Positions 20,954 to 31,284 of a DNA stretch of 35,048 nt are shown here, piece by piece. A program made the position numbers and the translations under genes. The first letter of the stretch is position 1. Every line of letters starts with the position of its first letter. Under the pieces are notes generated by a model, which saw only the letters and a program-made list of their open reading frames with translations, was not told where the DNA came from and made no database searches. The stretch is from contig JAQUZB010000006.1 in assembly GCA_028691535.1 (NCBI GenBank), positions 1 through 35,048 on the forward strand. The letters run 5' to 3'. This DNA is from Candidatus Altimarinota bacterium. Lineage in GTDB: Bacteria > Patescibacteriota > Gracilibacteria > BD1-5 > UBA6164.

Positions 20954-21553
20954 ATGAAATCAAGAATAAATAGAATTTTAGAAGAGATTGACCAAAAGAA
21001 AATTGAATTAAAAAATGAATATTTAAAATTGATGGAAAAATATAGTTTTTCATTTATTAAGTGAAAAATAGTTTTTACAAATGAAGCTAGAGAAGCAAAT
21101 AAAAAGAAAAAAATATCTATTTTTGAAAGTATCTTTTCAGCTAGAGTTAGGGAAGTATTATCAATTCCTTTTATATATTCCATGATATTTCCAGCAATAT
21201 TTTTGGATTTATTTTTATTTATTTATCAACAAACTGCTATTAGACTTTATAAAATTCCACTTGTAAAAAGATCAGATTATATAGTTTTTGACAGAAAAGA
21301 GTTAGATTATTTAAATACAATTCAAAAGATAAATTGTTTGTATTGTTCATATGTAAATTGACTTTTTTCATATGCAGTTGAAGTTTGAGGTAGAACAGAA
21401 AAATATTGGTGTCCTATAAAAAATGCAAAAAAGATGAAATCAAGTCATGATTGGCAAAGATATTTTGCTGATTATGGTGATCCAGAATGATTTAAAGAAT
21501 GTTTTCATTCTGTTGATGAATATTATATAAAAAAAGAAACTAATCTAGATTAG
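20954..21553 (+). CDS. Conserved uncharacterised protein with CxxC and WCPI motifs
   Basis: 199 aa. The N-terminus is helical and basic; residues 70-90 form a membrane-like segment (IYSMIFPAIFLDLFLFIY). The C-terminal half contains KINCLYCSYVNGLFSYAVEV, then RTEKYWCPIKNAKK, and a YGDPEGFKECF segment. This Cys pattern (CxxC plus WCPI) is one I have seen in an uncharacterised family in proteobacteria, where metal binding seems likely; the recollection is not verified. No partner genes are visible. Confidence 0.72.
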
Positions 21554-21565
21554 TTTCTTTTTTTA
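21531..21565. terminator. Bidirectional terminator, CxxC protein gene / tatD
   Basis: The stem AAAGAAACTAATC/GATTAGTTTCTTT with a 2-base centre lies between convergent genes. Both stop codons are in or at the edge of the hairpin. Confidence 0.87.
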
Positions 21566-22396
21566 TATTTTAAATGTTTTTTTACTATTTTCTAATATTT
21601 GCTTCGCTGTATCTTCGTATTTTTCTCATCTTAAACTAGCTATTTTCTCAATTACATATTTAGTAAAAATTGGTTCATTTTCTTCTTTTCATCTAAATGG
21701 TGTTGGTGTAAGATATGGACTATCTGTTTCTGCTAATATATTATCTATTGATATATTCTTTGCTGTTTCTTGCACATCTTTAGCATTACTAAAAGTAACA
21801 ATTCAAGAGAAGCTTATCTTGCAATTTGGTGATAATTCTAGTAATTTTTTAGCATATGATAGATCTTCACTATAACAATGAAATATGAAATTTTTGAATT
21901 CAGTTTCTTTTAAGATTTCAAAAACATCATCCTTACTATTTCTATTGTGGATTATAATTGGTAAATCCAATTTCGTTGCCAATTTAATTTGTTCTATAAA
22001 AAACAATCTTTGTTTTTCTTTTGTTTCTTTTACTATTTTATCCTTTTCTTCTTGGCTTAAATCTGACTCTTCTAAATCTTTAATTAGCCAATAATAATCA
22101 AGTCAACATTCTCAAATTCAAACTATTTTATCTTTATTTTCAATGTATAATTTTTCCATTTTAGAAATAGTTTCTTCTATTTCTAGATCTTCTATATCAC
22201 AAGGATGAATACCAATAGTAGCATAGATTTTATCATGCAATTTTGTTAATTTTAGAGCATCATTATTTGTCTCAATATTTGTTCATATAACTATCATTGA
22301 TTCTCAGTTTTGAGAAAAAAAGTTATTTATTATATCATCTTTATTTTTAATTTTGTTTAGATAAGGATGACAATGAGTATCTATTATTTTAATCAT
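21563..22396 (-). CDS. tatD: TatD family metal-dependent deoxyribonuclease
   Basis: 277 aa. The TIM-barrel metal site is visible: DTHCHPY at the start (HxH), GIGECGLDYYW (Glu), IIIHNRN (His), FIFHCYSE (His) and LAETDSPYLTPTPFRG (Asp). Four of these loops include TGA-coded Gly. TatD-type enzymes digest DNA from 3' ends and act in repair and DNA turnover. The gene is about 40 bases after the membrane-anchored protein, from which a hairpin separates it. Confidence 0.95.
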
Positions 22397-22412
22397 ATTT
22401 TATTTATTTAAG

Positions 22413-22438
22413 AAAAAATCTCTCTAAAAAGAGAGATT
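22413..22438 (-). terminator. Hairpin terminator between the membrane-anchored gene and tatD
   Basis: The stem AATCTCTC/GAGAGATT with a TAAAAA loop. On the minus strand a T run follows, so it can end the upstream transcript. Confidence 0.8.
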
Positions 22439-22958
22439 AAAATGTAAGTCATGAAGTTGATAAATCATATTGGTCTCAATTTGCATCTTTGAAATTTGCA
22501 TTTATCATATTTAATTGTGTTGATTTTGCTTCTTTTACACTTGTTTCTATTTCTACTAAATTGTCATTAGATTTTATATCATTTGCTTCCATACTTAATA
22601 AAATAGTTTCAAATCAAGAGTTTTTTTCTCACAATAAACTTACTTCTCATAATTTAGAATTTATATTAACTATTTCTAAATCTTCTGGATTATAAGTAAT
22701 ACTTAGAGAAATATTTTTTGTATTAAGTATATCTTTTGAATTTTTTACTATTATCTTGTTTTCATTTTTTTCTAGAAATAAATCTGATTTTACTTCTGAA
22801 ACTTTAGTGTCCAATACTGATGTTTTTAGACTTTTTCACATAGAAGTACTATCTATTAAAAAAAGATTTATTCAAAATGCTAATACTAAGCTTGTAACAG
22901 CAATTCATATATTTCAGATAACTTTTTTATTATGATATTTTTTTAAAAAATCTTTCAT
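22437..22958 (-). CDS. Membrane-anchored extracytoplasmic protein, possibly cohesin-like
   Basis: 173 aa. A basic start is followed by one membrane segment (residues 15-35: IGIAVTSLVLAFGINLFLI). The outer domain consists of beta strands: LSITYNPEDLEIVNI, GEVSLLGEKNSGFETILLS and SNDNLVEIETSVKE. The YNPEDLEIVN element and a late INANFKDANGDQYDL resemble cohesin-type folds (x-YDPxxLxV and NAxxxDANG), which I regard as suggestive, not shown. It probably faces outward and binds something. Confidence 0.65.
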
Positions 22959-23020
22959 TTTGTAAATTTATTAGATAAGTTTTAATTATTTTATAAAAAA
23001 TATTGTTTTTGTAAAGTTTA

Positions 23021-24874
23021 TTAGATTATAGAGTGATTTTCTAGGGTTTCGATTTGAGATTTATTTAGTATTTCTTTCAATTCTTCAATATCTACTAATT
23101 TTAATGCTTCAACATTTCAGTATTTTTTTAATAATTTAGTTCTTGTCTTTGGTCAAAATCAAGGTAAACTTTCTAGTATATTTTTTTTCATTGCTTTTAT
23201 TCTGCTATCTCTGTTAAAAGTTATAGCAAATCTATGTGCTTCATCTCTGATTTTTTGTACTAATTTTAATTCATTACTTTCTTTGTCTAATAGAATTCTT
23301 TCAAATTCTTTTGAAGAGTTTATTATAAAAAGTTCTTCTTCTCTTTTTGCAATTGAAACTATTTGTAATTTTTCAATTAATAATAAAATTTCAGTATCAT
23401 TTAGCTCACTTTTAAATTTATTGATTACTTCAACAACACTTGATAATTGTCATTTTCAACCGTCAATTATTATCATATCAGGAAGTATTTTTGATTTTTC
23501 TATCTCTTTTAGTCTTCTTGTCATAACTTCTCTCATAGAATCAAAATCGTTTATTTTTTGTTCTTCTAGAGTTTTTATTCTATATTTTTTGTATTTTGAA
23601 GTATTGCTTTTTCAGTTTTCAATTATACTTCTACTTGCAACTGTATGATTTCCGGAAATATGACTTATATCATTACATTCAAAAATTATATCTTTATTTA
23701 TTTGTTCGTATCACAAAACTTGCAGTAAATTTATCATAGTTTGTTTACTGAATCATTTCGTAGAAAGTGAGTCTAGATGTGACTTATAAGCGTATTCGTA
23801 TATGTTTTTATAACATAGATCAAGAAGCTCTTTTTTGTTTCAAATCTTTGGAACTTCAGTTTTTATAGTATCTATTTCAAAATCAATTTGAAAGGGGATT
23901 ATATAGGTATTTTTTTCTTCTATATTTTTTGCAAAATCATTTTCTATAAATGTTTTTAATAGTATTTCTTTTTCTTCTTCTAGATTATTTTTGATTTCAA
24001 AGTTATAAAATCAAGTGATTTTACTATCTCTTATTTCAATCATTCAAATATAAAATTTCTCAAATTTAGCTATGAAATTTACTATATTGAAATCTCAATT
24101 TATACCATCTCTAACTATTTGATTTTCTTCAAGTGTTTTTAAACTTTCTATATCTTGTTTTAATTTTCCTGCTTCTTCAAATTTGAGTTCACTTGCTTTT
24201 TTTCTCATTTCACTCTCTAATTCAAGCTTTATTTTACTTGTATTTCATTTTAAAAAATGGCTTATTTGCTCTATTTTTTCTTTATATTCTATTATCTTGC
24301 TATTTTCTTTTAAACAAGGTCAAGAACATCTTTTTATATAATAATCCATACAAGGAATTTTTGTATTTCAGATATTATCTATAATTATTTCTCAGTTTTT
24401 TTCTTTTTTAAAATGCAAGTCACAACTTCTATAACCAAATATTTTTTTTGATAATTTTAATATATTATTTACATAGTTTGTGCTTGTATATGGTCAAAAA
24501 TAAGTTCAAGTAGCTCATTTAAATCTTGTTTTTATAATACTAGGGATAAATTCTGTCGTTATCTTAATATAAATATGATTTTTCCCATCTTTCATAAGTA
24601 TATTGTATTTTGGCTCATGTTTTTTTATAAGAGTTGTTTCAAGTATTAGACTTTCGGTTTCATTATTTGTTAGAATTATTTTTATATCAAATATAGCTTC
24701 AACCATTTTTTGTTTTGCAAAATTTAGTTTACTTTTTCAGTTAAAATATGAATTTACACGTGAAAAAAGATTTACACTTTTTCAAATGTAAATTATCTTT
24801 CAATCACTATTAAAAAACTGGTAAATTCCAGGTGTTTTTGGTAATTTTTTAAGTATATTTTTTATGTTTTCCAT
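23021..24874 (-). CDS. uvrC: Excinuclease ABC subunit C
   Basis: 617 aa, normal for UvrC. The GIY-YIG nuclease domain is at the start (KTPGIYQFF, KIIYIGKSVNLFSRVNSYF), the UvrB-interacting (UVR) motif is near residue 220, the RNase H-like domain has ECNDISHISG and DMIIIDGGKGQLSSV, and EAHRFAITFNR precedes the C-terminal helix-hairpin-helix SLPGFGPKTRTKLLKKYG. It makes the two incisions of nucleotide excision repair with UvrA and UvrB, neither in this window. It begins 3 bases after the PH-domain gene. Confidence 0.96.
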
Positions 24875-24877
24875 AAT

Positions 24878-25540
24878 TTATCTTAAATCAATAGTTCAAA
24901 TTTCTTTTTCTATATGTTTAATTTTTTCTTCTAATAATTCTTGTTTTTTGCTTTTTTCTTTTCATTTATCAAGGTAATTTCATACTACTCAAGATAGTGC
25001 ATCCATGATTATATCAAACTTATCATTTTCTATTTCTTCATCTTCATTGTTTCTTGCATTTTCTATTAAATCAATTGCTTTATATGGATTTATTGCATCT
25101 TTTAAAGCAAATGATTCATCTCATATCTTATGCACAATTAAATCTCATTTTGATAATATTTTGTCTATAATTCAAGTTTGCTCTACTCAAACTCATTCTA
25201 TATTTTCATAATTTACACTATCACTATGCACTTTTAAAAACGACCGTTCAACCCATACAATTGATTGATTTGTTATCAACCAAACATCGTTGTACCAGTT
25301 AAAAATATCATAGATTATTTTTACATAAATCACAAACAAATATATTTCTAGCACATAAAATGGTAAAACTGTTTGTATGCTAATTGAATAATAATAAAAC
25401 ACTGATGGTAAAATTACTAGTAAAGCTATTTTTACTAGTAATCATCTAAGTATATTTACAGGATGAGTATGAATTATAGTTATTAATTCTTGTCATTCTG
25501 GTACATATTTTGAGAAAAAATTTTGGTCAAATTTGTTCAT
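24878..25540 (-). CDS. PH-domain membrane protein
   Basis: 220 aa. Two membrane helices (LRGLLVKIALLVILPSVFY and VLPFYVLEIYLFVIYVKII) precede a bacterial PH-like domain of the form VWLITNQSIVWVE, VNYENIEGVGVEQTG, GDLIVHKIGDESFALKDAI and NPYKAIDLIE. This layout is common in CPR genomes. The C-terminus is a Lys/Glu helix. Codon 99 is CGG in WVE-CGG-SFLKV, where relatives often have EW; Trp is likelier than Arg under the recoding suggested here. It lies between uvrC and xth with gaps of 3 and 1 bases; a functional link to repair is unknown. Confidence 0.82.
25244..25246 (-). other. CGG codon in PH-domain gene (codon 99)
   Basis: On the minus strand the codon lies in WVE-CGG-SFLKV. PH-domain relatives commonly have E-W at this turn. 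The support is weaker than at the MraY and Rieske sites. Confidence 0.45.
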
Positions 25541-25541
25541 T

Positions 25542-26348
25542 TTATTTTAGTTTAAGCATTACAGGACAATGGTCACTTCACATAACTTCAGTCATGTAAT
25601 TTATACCTTCAACACTATCAATTAATTCTTTATTTACTACAAAATAATCTATCCTCCATCAAACATTTCTAGGTCTAGCTCCAGCTCTATAACTCCACCA
25701 GCTATAAACATCAACTTTTTTTGGATTAAAATATCTCCAAACATCTAGGTTTCAATCGTTTATAAATTCTCAGATTTTTTCTCTTTCAATTGGTAAAAAT
25801 CAAATACTATTTTCATTTTCTTTTGGTCTAGCAATATCTATTTCTGTGTGACAGATATTGAAATCTCAAGTAACTATTACTTGTTTTCACTCACTTTTTA
25901 TTTTTCTTGTGTAATTTTTTAGGTGATTATAAAACTCCAATTTATAATCTACCATTTCAGTTCAATCTGCTCTAGTTCATCAATTTGGAAAATATCAATT
26001 AAGTAAAACTATATGTTTTTTTTCTGAATTTTTTTTATAATAAAATTCTAATTCTGTAATTCTTCAATCATCATGAAAATGATTTATTTCTCAGAAATCA
26101 TTTTTTGTATCAATAATTTCAAGTTCATTTTTGTAGAAAATTGCAGTTCAAGCATATCAAGCTTTTGTACCAGTATGCCAAATATAATTGTATCAATCTA
26201 TATTTCACACTTCTTTTAGAAATTGAGCTTCAAAAGCCTTTGTTTCTTGAATACAAAAAATATCTGGATTTTCCATACTTATAAACTCCTTAAATCATTT
26301 ATTTGCAACAGCTCTTATACCATTTACATTCCAAGAAATTATTTTCAT
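25542..26348 (-). CDS. xth: Exodeoxyribonuclease III
   Basis: 268 aa, matching the usual length. All endonuclease/exonuclease/phosphatase motifs are present: ISWNVNGIRA, FCIQETKA, YFPNGGTRADG, VTGDFNICHTEIDIARP, VDVYSWWSYRAGARPRN and MGSDHCPVMLKLK. It cuts DNA at abasic sites and removes 3' blocks in base excision repair. It is the first gene of a tight minus-strand set (xth, PH protein, uvrC), sharing a divergent promoter region with grpE. Confidence 0.96.
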
Positions 26349-26414
26349 TTTTAAGTTTTTAGTGATAATTAATTATATTTTATAAAAGCATATTCAAAAG
26401 TAAAGAAAAAATCC

Positions 26415-26441
26415 TTGAAAAATTTATTTTTTTTGTATAAT
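26415..26441 (+). promoter_or_regulatory. Candidate sigma-70 promoter for grpE
   Basis: TTGAAA at 26415-26420 and TATAAT at 26436-26441, with a 15-base spacer that is shorter than ideal. The -10 element is perfect. No CIRCE-type inverted repeat is visible before grpE. Confidence 0.45.
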
Positions 26442-26474
26442 TACTTTGAACCTTATTTTTTAAAATAAAACGAT

Positions 26475-27020
26475 ATGAATAATGATGATAGAAATAAACA
26501 AGAAGAAAAAGATATAATGGAAGAAATTCAAGAGGAAATAACTGAAATAGAAAATGAAGAATGAGATATTGATGAAGTAAAACTTGAAGAAGCGATTAAT
26601 CCTGAAGAATTTAAATGCAGAGATATGCTTGCAAAAGTAAGTGCAGATTTTGATAACTATAAAAAAAGAGTTGATAGAGATAGAGATGATATGATTTTTT
26701 TCTTGAAAAATGATATATTAAAAAAAATCTTGCCTAGAGTTGATGATCTAGATAGAATTATCAAAAATACACCGGAAGATCTTAAAAATAACGCTTTATT
26801 TGAATGAGTTGTTTCAATGCAAACTAAGTTGATGTCTGATTTAGAAAAGATGTGAGTTAAACCATTTGTTTCTATTTGAGAAAAAGTAAATCCAGATATG
26901 CATGATGTTATGACTGCTGTACCATGAAATGAATCTTGAATTATTTTTGATGAATTTGAAAGATGATTTTTGCTTTGAGATAGAGTTCTAAGACATGCGA
27001 AAGTAATTGTTTGAGCATAA
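26475..27020 (+). CDS. grpE: GrpE nucleotide exchange factor
   Basis: 181 aa. A Glu-rich N-terminal extension is followed by the long GrpE coiled coil (LAKVSADFDNYKKRVDRDRD, then LPRVDDLDRIIKN) and the C-terminal beta domain: NPDMHDVMTAV, ESGIIFDEFERGFLLGDRVLR and HAKVIVG. All ten or so glycines are TGA, most at conserved sites (FERGFLLGDRVLRHAKV). It speeds ADP release from DnaK. The expected partners dnaK and dnaJ are not adjacent in this window, unlike many bacteria. Confidence 0.95.
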
Positions 27021-27046
27021 AAATAATATAAATAATAATTTAATTA

Positions 27047-27079
27047 CAAAATAACTAGATAAAATGTCTAGTTATTTTG
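27047..27079 (+). terminator. Terminator after grpE
   Basis: The stem CAAAATAACTAGA/TCTAGTTATTTTG with a 7-base loop; the T run is short. Confidence 0.75.
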
Positions 27080-27257
27080 TTTACTAAAAGTTGTATATAT
27101 GATAAAATAAATATACTTAATAAGATTTTTTAAAAATTATTTAGTATTTTTAAATTGTTTTTAAGAGTTATTTCTTTAAATTTTAGTGGCTATCTTGTGT
27201 TATTTTTTAGAATAGTTGTTATAAATTTTCTGAAATTTTAGTTTATAAAGATTTTTA
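27080..27257 (+). other. Leader region before the 3D-domain genes
   Basis: About 180 AT-rich bases with several TATA-like stretches and no coding signal. A promoter for the following genes is expected here, but no convincing -35/-10 pair is apparent. Confidence 0.35.
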
Positions 27258-28544
27258 ATGAAGTATCTACAGAGATTTATCTTAATACTTTTATCATATT
27301 TTTCAATATTTATGTTTTTTAATTCTGAGCTAGCATATAGCTCATTTTCTGCGTACGAAAATCAAATTTTTGAAGAATCAAGTGAGGTAAAAGTTAAAAA
27401 ATTACAAGAAGTTTTTGCTTGATTATGATTATATAATTGAGTAGTTGATTGAAATTATAAATCAATTGAATGAAACTTATTAGCATATCAAAAAAAAGCA
27501 TGAATCATACAAAATGATAATGATGATTGAGCTTGATATTTTTGAGATAAAACAATTTCAGCATTAGAAACTGAATTTTGAGATAGATTTCTACAATTAA
27601 AAGAAACATATTTAAAAATAGATGAACCATCAACTGAATCAAGATATTTTTATGTTACAGCATATTATTCACCATTACCATGACAAGATAGATATACAAC
27701 TTGAAGTTATGAGTGAGATATTAGATTAAATTGAGGTTGAAAAAAAGCAGCTTCATGAAAAGAAGTTTTTGCTTGATTACTTGCTGCACCAAAAAATTAT
27801 AATTATTGAACTAAAATATATTTAGAATGAATTTGAGTTTGAGATGTTCAAGATAGAGGTTGAGCAATTGTAAATGCTGGAGAAAGATGACATGAATATG
27901 ATAGAATTGATATTTGGATGTGATATTGAGATGAATGATTAAATAGAGCTTTAAAATGGGGAACAAGAAAAATAAAATGAAATATAGTAAATTCAAATAG
28001 AGATGTAACAGTAGAATTTGATACTTCTGTTGTTGCAAAATATAATAAATTAACTGTTAAATTAGAAGAAATTAGTGAAATTAAAGATGAAAATGAAGAT
28101 GTTAAACAATTACAACAATTATTAAAAGATACAAATTTATATAATTGAGAAATAGACTGAGATTACGAAAAAGTTAGAAATATACTTGTAAAATATCAAA
28201 TTGAAAATTGAGTAATAGAAAGTGAGTATGATGAAGCTGCTGGATATTTTTGAGAAAGAACATTTGCAGTTTTTAGAAAAAACTTTTGAGTAAAATGAGA
28301 TTGATTATTTATTGAAAAATACATAGAAGCTTGAGATTATTTGGCTATGTCTCAATTAGAAAAGGATAGAGTAAATAATTTAAAGACTAAATTAGATGCA
28401 ATTTTAGAAAAGAAATACCGCTGAAATTATTTTAAAATATATAGATTTAAAAACTCTTTAAGGAGTTCTTTAGATGAAATAATACCAAATATAAATAATG
28501 ATACAAAAAAGAATCAATTAACATATTTGAGAGAAATACTATAA
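27258..28544 (+). CDS. Secreted peptidoglycan-binding / 3D-domain protein, copy 1
   Basis: 428 aa. A signal peptide (residues 1-29) is followed by a peptidoglycan-binding domain (KKLQEVFAGLGLYNGVVDG), then a 3D domain from about residue 120 to 245. The 3D domain is recognised by FYVTAYYSPLPG, IRLNGGGKKAASGK and the three Asp of the name: D199 (DVQDRGGAI), D215 and D218 (YDRIDIWMGYGDEGLNRAL). Residues 265-345 form a second peptidoglycan-binding-like domain (VKQLQQLLKDTNLYNG, AAGYFGERTF). Related 3D proteins include MltA-like lytic enzymes. It should act on peptidoglycan outside the cell. A paralog follows. Confidence 0.88.
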
Positions 28545-28572
28545 AAAAGAGCTTGGTCAAGCTCTTTTTTTT
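28543..28572 (+). terminator. Terminator between the two 3D-domain genes
   Basis: The stem AAAAGAGCTT/AAGCTCTTTT with a GGTC loop and T run, so the two paralogs are likely transcribed separately. Confidence 0.85.
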
Positions 28573-28629
28573 GTTTGTTAAAATAAATTATGATAAAATT
28601 AATTTAATTATTATTTATATTTATATTAG

Positions 28630-30159
28630 ATGAAAAAAATACTATCTTTAATTACAATCTTATTAATTTTTGTTTGAATTATTCCTGAAAATGTTGATGC
28701 GAAATCAGATACTTGATATTTTGTTGTAACTGCTTATTATTCACCATTACCAAATCAAAAACATTATTTAACTTGAGATTATGAATCTGAGGTTAGATTA
28801 AACTGACAATGAGTTAAATGAGCTTCTTGAAAGCCAGTTTTTCCTGGAATGTTAGCTTGACCAAAAACTTATGATTTTGGAACAAAGATTTATTTAGAAT
28901 GACTTGGTATTTGAGAAATATCTGATAGATGATGAGCAATAGTAACTGCTTGAAATAGATGATATAGTCATGATAGGATTGATGTTTGGATGTGATATTG
29001 AGATGAATGATTACAAAGAGCATTATATTGGGGAAAAAGAACTGTTAAATGAAATATAATTGATAAAAATTCTAATATTACTTTAAATTATGAAAAAGTA
29101 CCTTCTCCGGCTTGGGCTAGTTCATGACTTAAACCTCAAAATAATGTATTTACATTTTCATTATGAGTAGGTTCAGATATTGATAAAGTTAAAAAATTAC
29201 AAGATTTTTTTTCAGATCTATGATTATATAAATGATATATAAATTGAGTTTATAATTCTGAAATGATTGATATAGTTTATGATTATCAAGTACAAAATGA
29301 AATTGTATCTTCACCAAGTGATTCTTGAGCTGGTTATTGGGGAAATCTAACTAAAGATAAATTTAAAAAAGCTTATTTAAATTGAGATTTTGATAAAGAA
29401 GAAATTGTTGAATCTGAAGTACAAGCACAACCTCACCCTAGCCCTCTCCTTATAGAAGAGGGGATAAATGGAAATAATAATTCATTTGATATATTTTCAC
29501 AATCTATTTCTTGAGTTGAAAATATAAAACAATTACAATCAATATTGAAAGAAATTTCATTTTATACTTGAGAAATAACTTGAAATTATGATGATATAAC
29601 AGATTCAATCTATACTTTTCAAGTAGAAAATAATATAGTAAAATCTGAAAAAGATTTATGAGCTTGAAATTTTTGACCAAAAACTAGAGAAACTTTAAAA
29701 GCCGTTTATGCTTCTTATAATGTAGAAAAAGAAAAAGCTGAAAAATTATTACAAGAAGAAGAAAATAGAAAGATAGAACTAGAAAATAAATATAGAGAAA
29801 TTGAAAAAAGTGTTATATTAAAAGTTGATTGAAAAACTAAAGATTTACTCTGAGTAAAATTTTGAGAAGTTTCTCCTAGAGTTAGGAATCTTCAATTATC
29901 TCTAAAGGAATTATGATATTTTGATGATAAAGATACTGCAATTTATTGAGAAAAAACAAAAGATGCAATTTCTGATTTTCAACTTGAAAATGACTTAATT
30001 GATGATGTTAATAGTCAATATGCTTGAATTATAGGTGAAAGAACTATTTCTGTTATAAAAGAAAAATTAAAAACAAAATATTTAAAAGAAGAACTGGCTA
30101 CTAATTCAGATATAGATATAGATTTACTTATTAGTTATATCCCAAATTTAAAAATATAG
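28630..30159 (+). CDS. Secreted 3D-domain protein with three peptidoglycan-binding repeats, copy 2
   Basis: 509 aa. A signal peptide (residues 1-25) leads straight into the 3D domain (YFVVTAYYSPLPN, LNGQGVKGASGKPVFPG, D99 in SDRGGAIVTAG, D115 and D118 in HDRIDVWMGYGDEGLQRAL). Three peptidoglycan-binding-like repeats follow near residues 185-255, 295-365 and 420-490 (KVKKLQDFFSDLGLYKG, NIKQLQSILKEISFYTGE, RVRNLQLSLKELGYFDDK). Compared with copy 1 the order is changed: binding repeats sit after, not before, the 3D domain. Between the first and second repeats is a GC-rich in-frame insert (about residues 267-278, PHPSPLLIEEG). It is probably a wall-active secreted enzyme. Confidence 0.88.
29430..29464. 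repeat. GC-rich REP/RPE-like palindromic element inside a gene
   Basis: A 35-base patch of about 54% G+C in a gene of about 27%. It begins CCTCACCCTAGCCCTCTCC and closes with an arm GAAGAGGGGA; CCCTCT and AGAGGG pair around a short loop. Its pattern (CCCTCACCC..CCCTCTCC..GGAGAGGG) recalls a dispersed bacterial REP element. It stays in frame, giving PHPSPLLIEEG. Confidence 0.6.
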
Positions 30160-30163
30160 AGAA

Positions 30164-30195
30164 TAAAAAAACAACACCGAAGGTGTTGTTTTTTG
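30164..30195. terminator. Bidirectional terminator, 3D-domain gene / tilS
   Basis: The stem AAAAAACAACACC/GGTGTTGTTTTTT with a GAA loop lies between convergent genes and has A and T tails. Confidence 0.88.
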
Positions 30196-30197
30196 TC

Positions 30198-31187
30198 TTA
30201 AAAAATAATAATTTTATTATTTTTTTCTAGTTTCATATCTTTTATTTCTTTTACTGTTTTATTATTTTTTCAGTTTATAAATCTGATAACTTCAATAATA
30301 TTTGCTTCACTTAAGCCAATTGTAGACTTATTATTACTTATATAATATATATGTCTAATTATTTCTTTTTGTAAAAGGGAAGAGTTTTTATTGAAATCAT
30401 CAATATAAAAATATCAATTAATACTTAGAGTATTTATCTTGTATTTTCAGCTATTAAATATCAAAATTCATTGTTCATCTAAAAAATCCTTTACTTCTTT
30501 ATCTAAAAATTCTTTTATTTCTTCAAAATATGAAATCAAATTAGATATATTTTTTTTATAGTTTCAATTTATTTTTTCAAATTGAGGAATTATATCGTGT
30601 CTTAATTTATTTCTTGTTATATCGGTATCAAAATTTGTTTTATCAATCTTGTATTCTAGGTTATTTTCATCTAAATATCTAAGTATTTCATTTTTTTCTA
30701 AATTTATTAATGGTCTAAGTAATGCTCCTGATTTTTCAGTCATATTTATCAGCCCAGTAAGTTTAGTTCATCTTGCAAGATTAAAGAAAAAGGTCTCTAT
30801 TTTATCATCTAAATGATGTCATGTTATGATTTTATCTGTATTGTAAATATTTAAAACAGCATTTAAAAAAGCATATCTTTTTTCTCTAGCAACTTCTTCT
30901 AAACCAAGACTTGGATAAAAAGTGTCTCTTATTTCTTTTATTTTTGCATCTGCAATTTCAACTTTAAAATTGTGTTTTTTTCATAATTCTTCAATAAAAG
31001 CTTCTTCTAAATCTGATTCTGTTCTTAATTTATGATTAAAATAACATGCAACTAAATTTTTTGCATATTTTGTTTTAAGTATTTCATAAAGTATAAACAT
31101 ACTGTCTGGTCAAGTTGAGCAGGCAAGAATTATAGGTTCATCTTCTGTGTAATATTTTTCTAGAAAATTATTTATAAGTAATTTCAT
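30198..31187 (-). CDS. tilS: tRNA(Ile)-lysidine synthetase
   Basis: 329 aa. The N-type ATP-pyrophosphatase loop is ILACSTGPDSMFIL (usually SGGxDS; the first Gly is Thr here), followed by ACYFNHKLR, EEVAREKRYAFL, ITGHHLDDKIETFFFNL and the TilS-specific RGTKLTGLINM, RPLINLEKNEI and DKTNFDTDITRNKLRHDIIP. It adds lysine to C34 of the tRNA-Ile that reads AUA, a codon used very heavily here, so the gene should be essential. It follows the unknown gene 31283-31690 but is separated by a terminator hairpin. Confidence 0.94.
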
Positions 31188-31250
31188 TTATTTCTATTAT
31201 TGATATATTGAAATTATATGTATTTATTTTAAAATATAAATATTTTTTAA

Positions 31251-31284
31251 AAAATAAAGGGTAGCCGAAGGCTACTCTTTATTT
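31251..31284 (-). terminator. Terminator after the Shine-Dalgarno gene
   Basis: The stem AAATAAAGGGTAGCC/GGCTACTCTTTATTT with a GAA loop and one wobble pair; the stop of the minus-strand gene is at its edge. Confidence 0.82.

Noticed and set aside
27811-29023. Minus-strand reading frames opposite the 3D-domain genes
   Set aside because: They are Leu/Ile/Tyr-rich antisense shadows; the plus-strand frames have clear domains.
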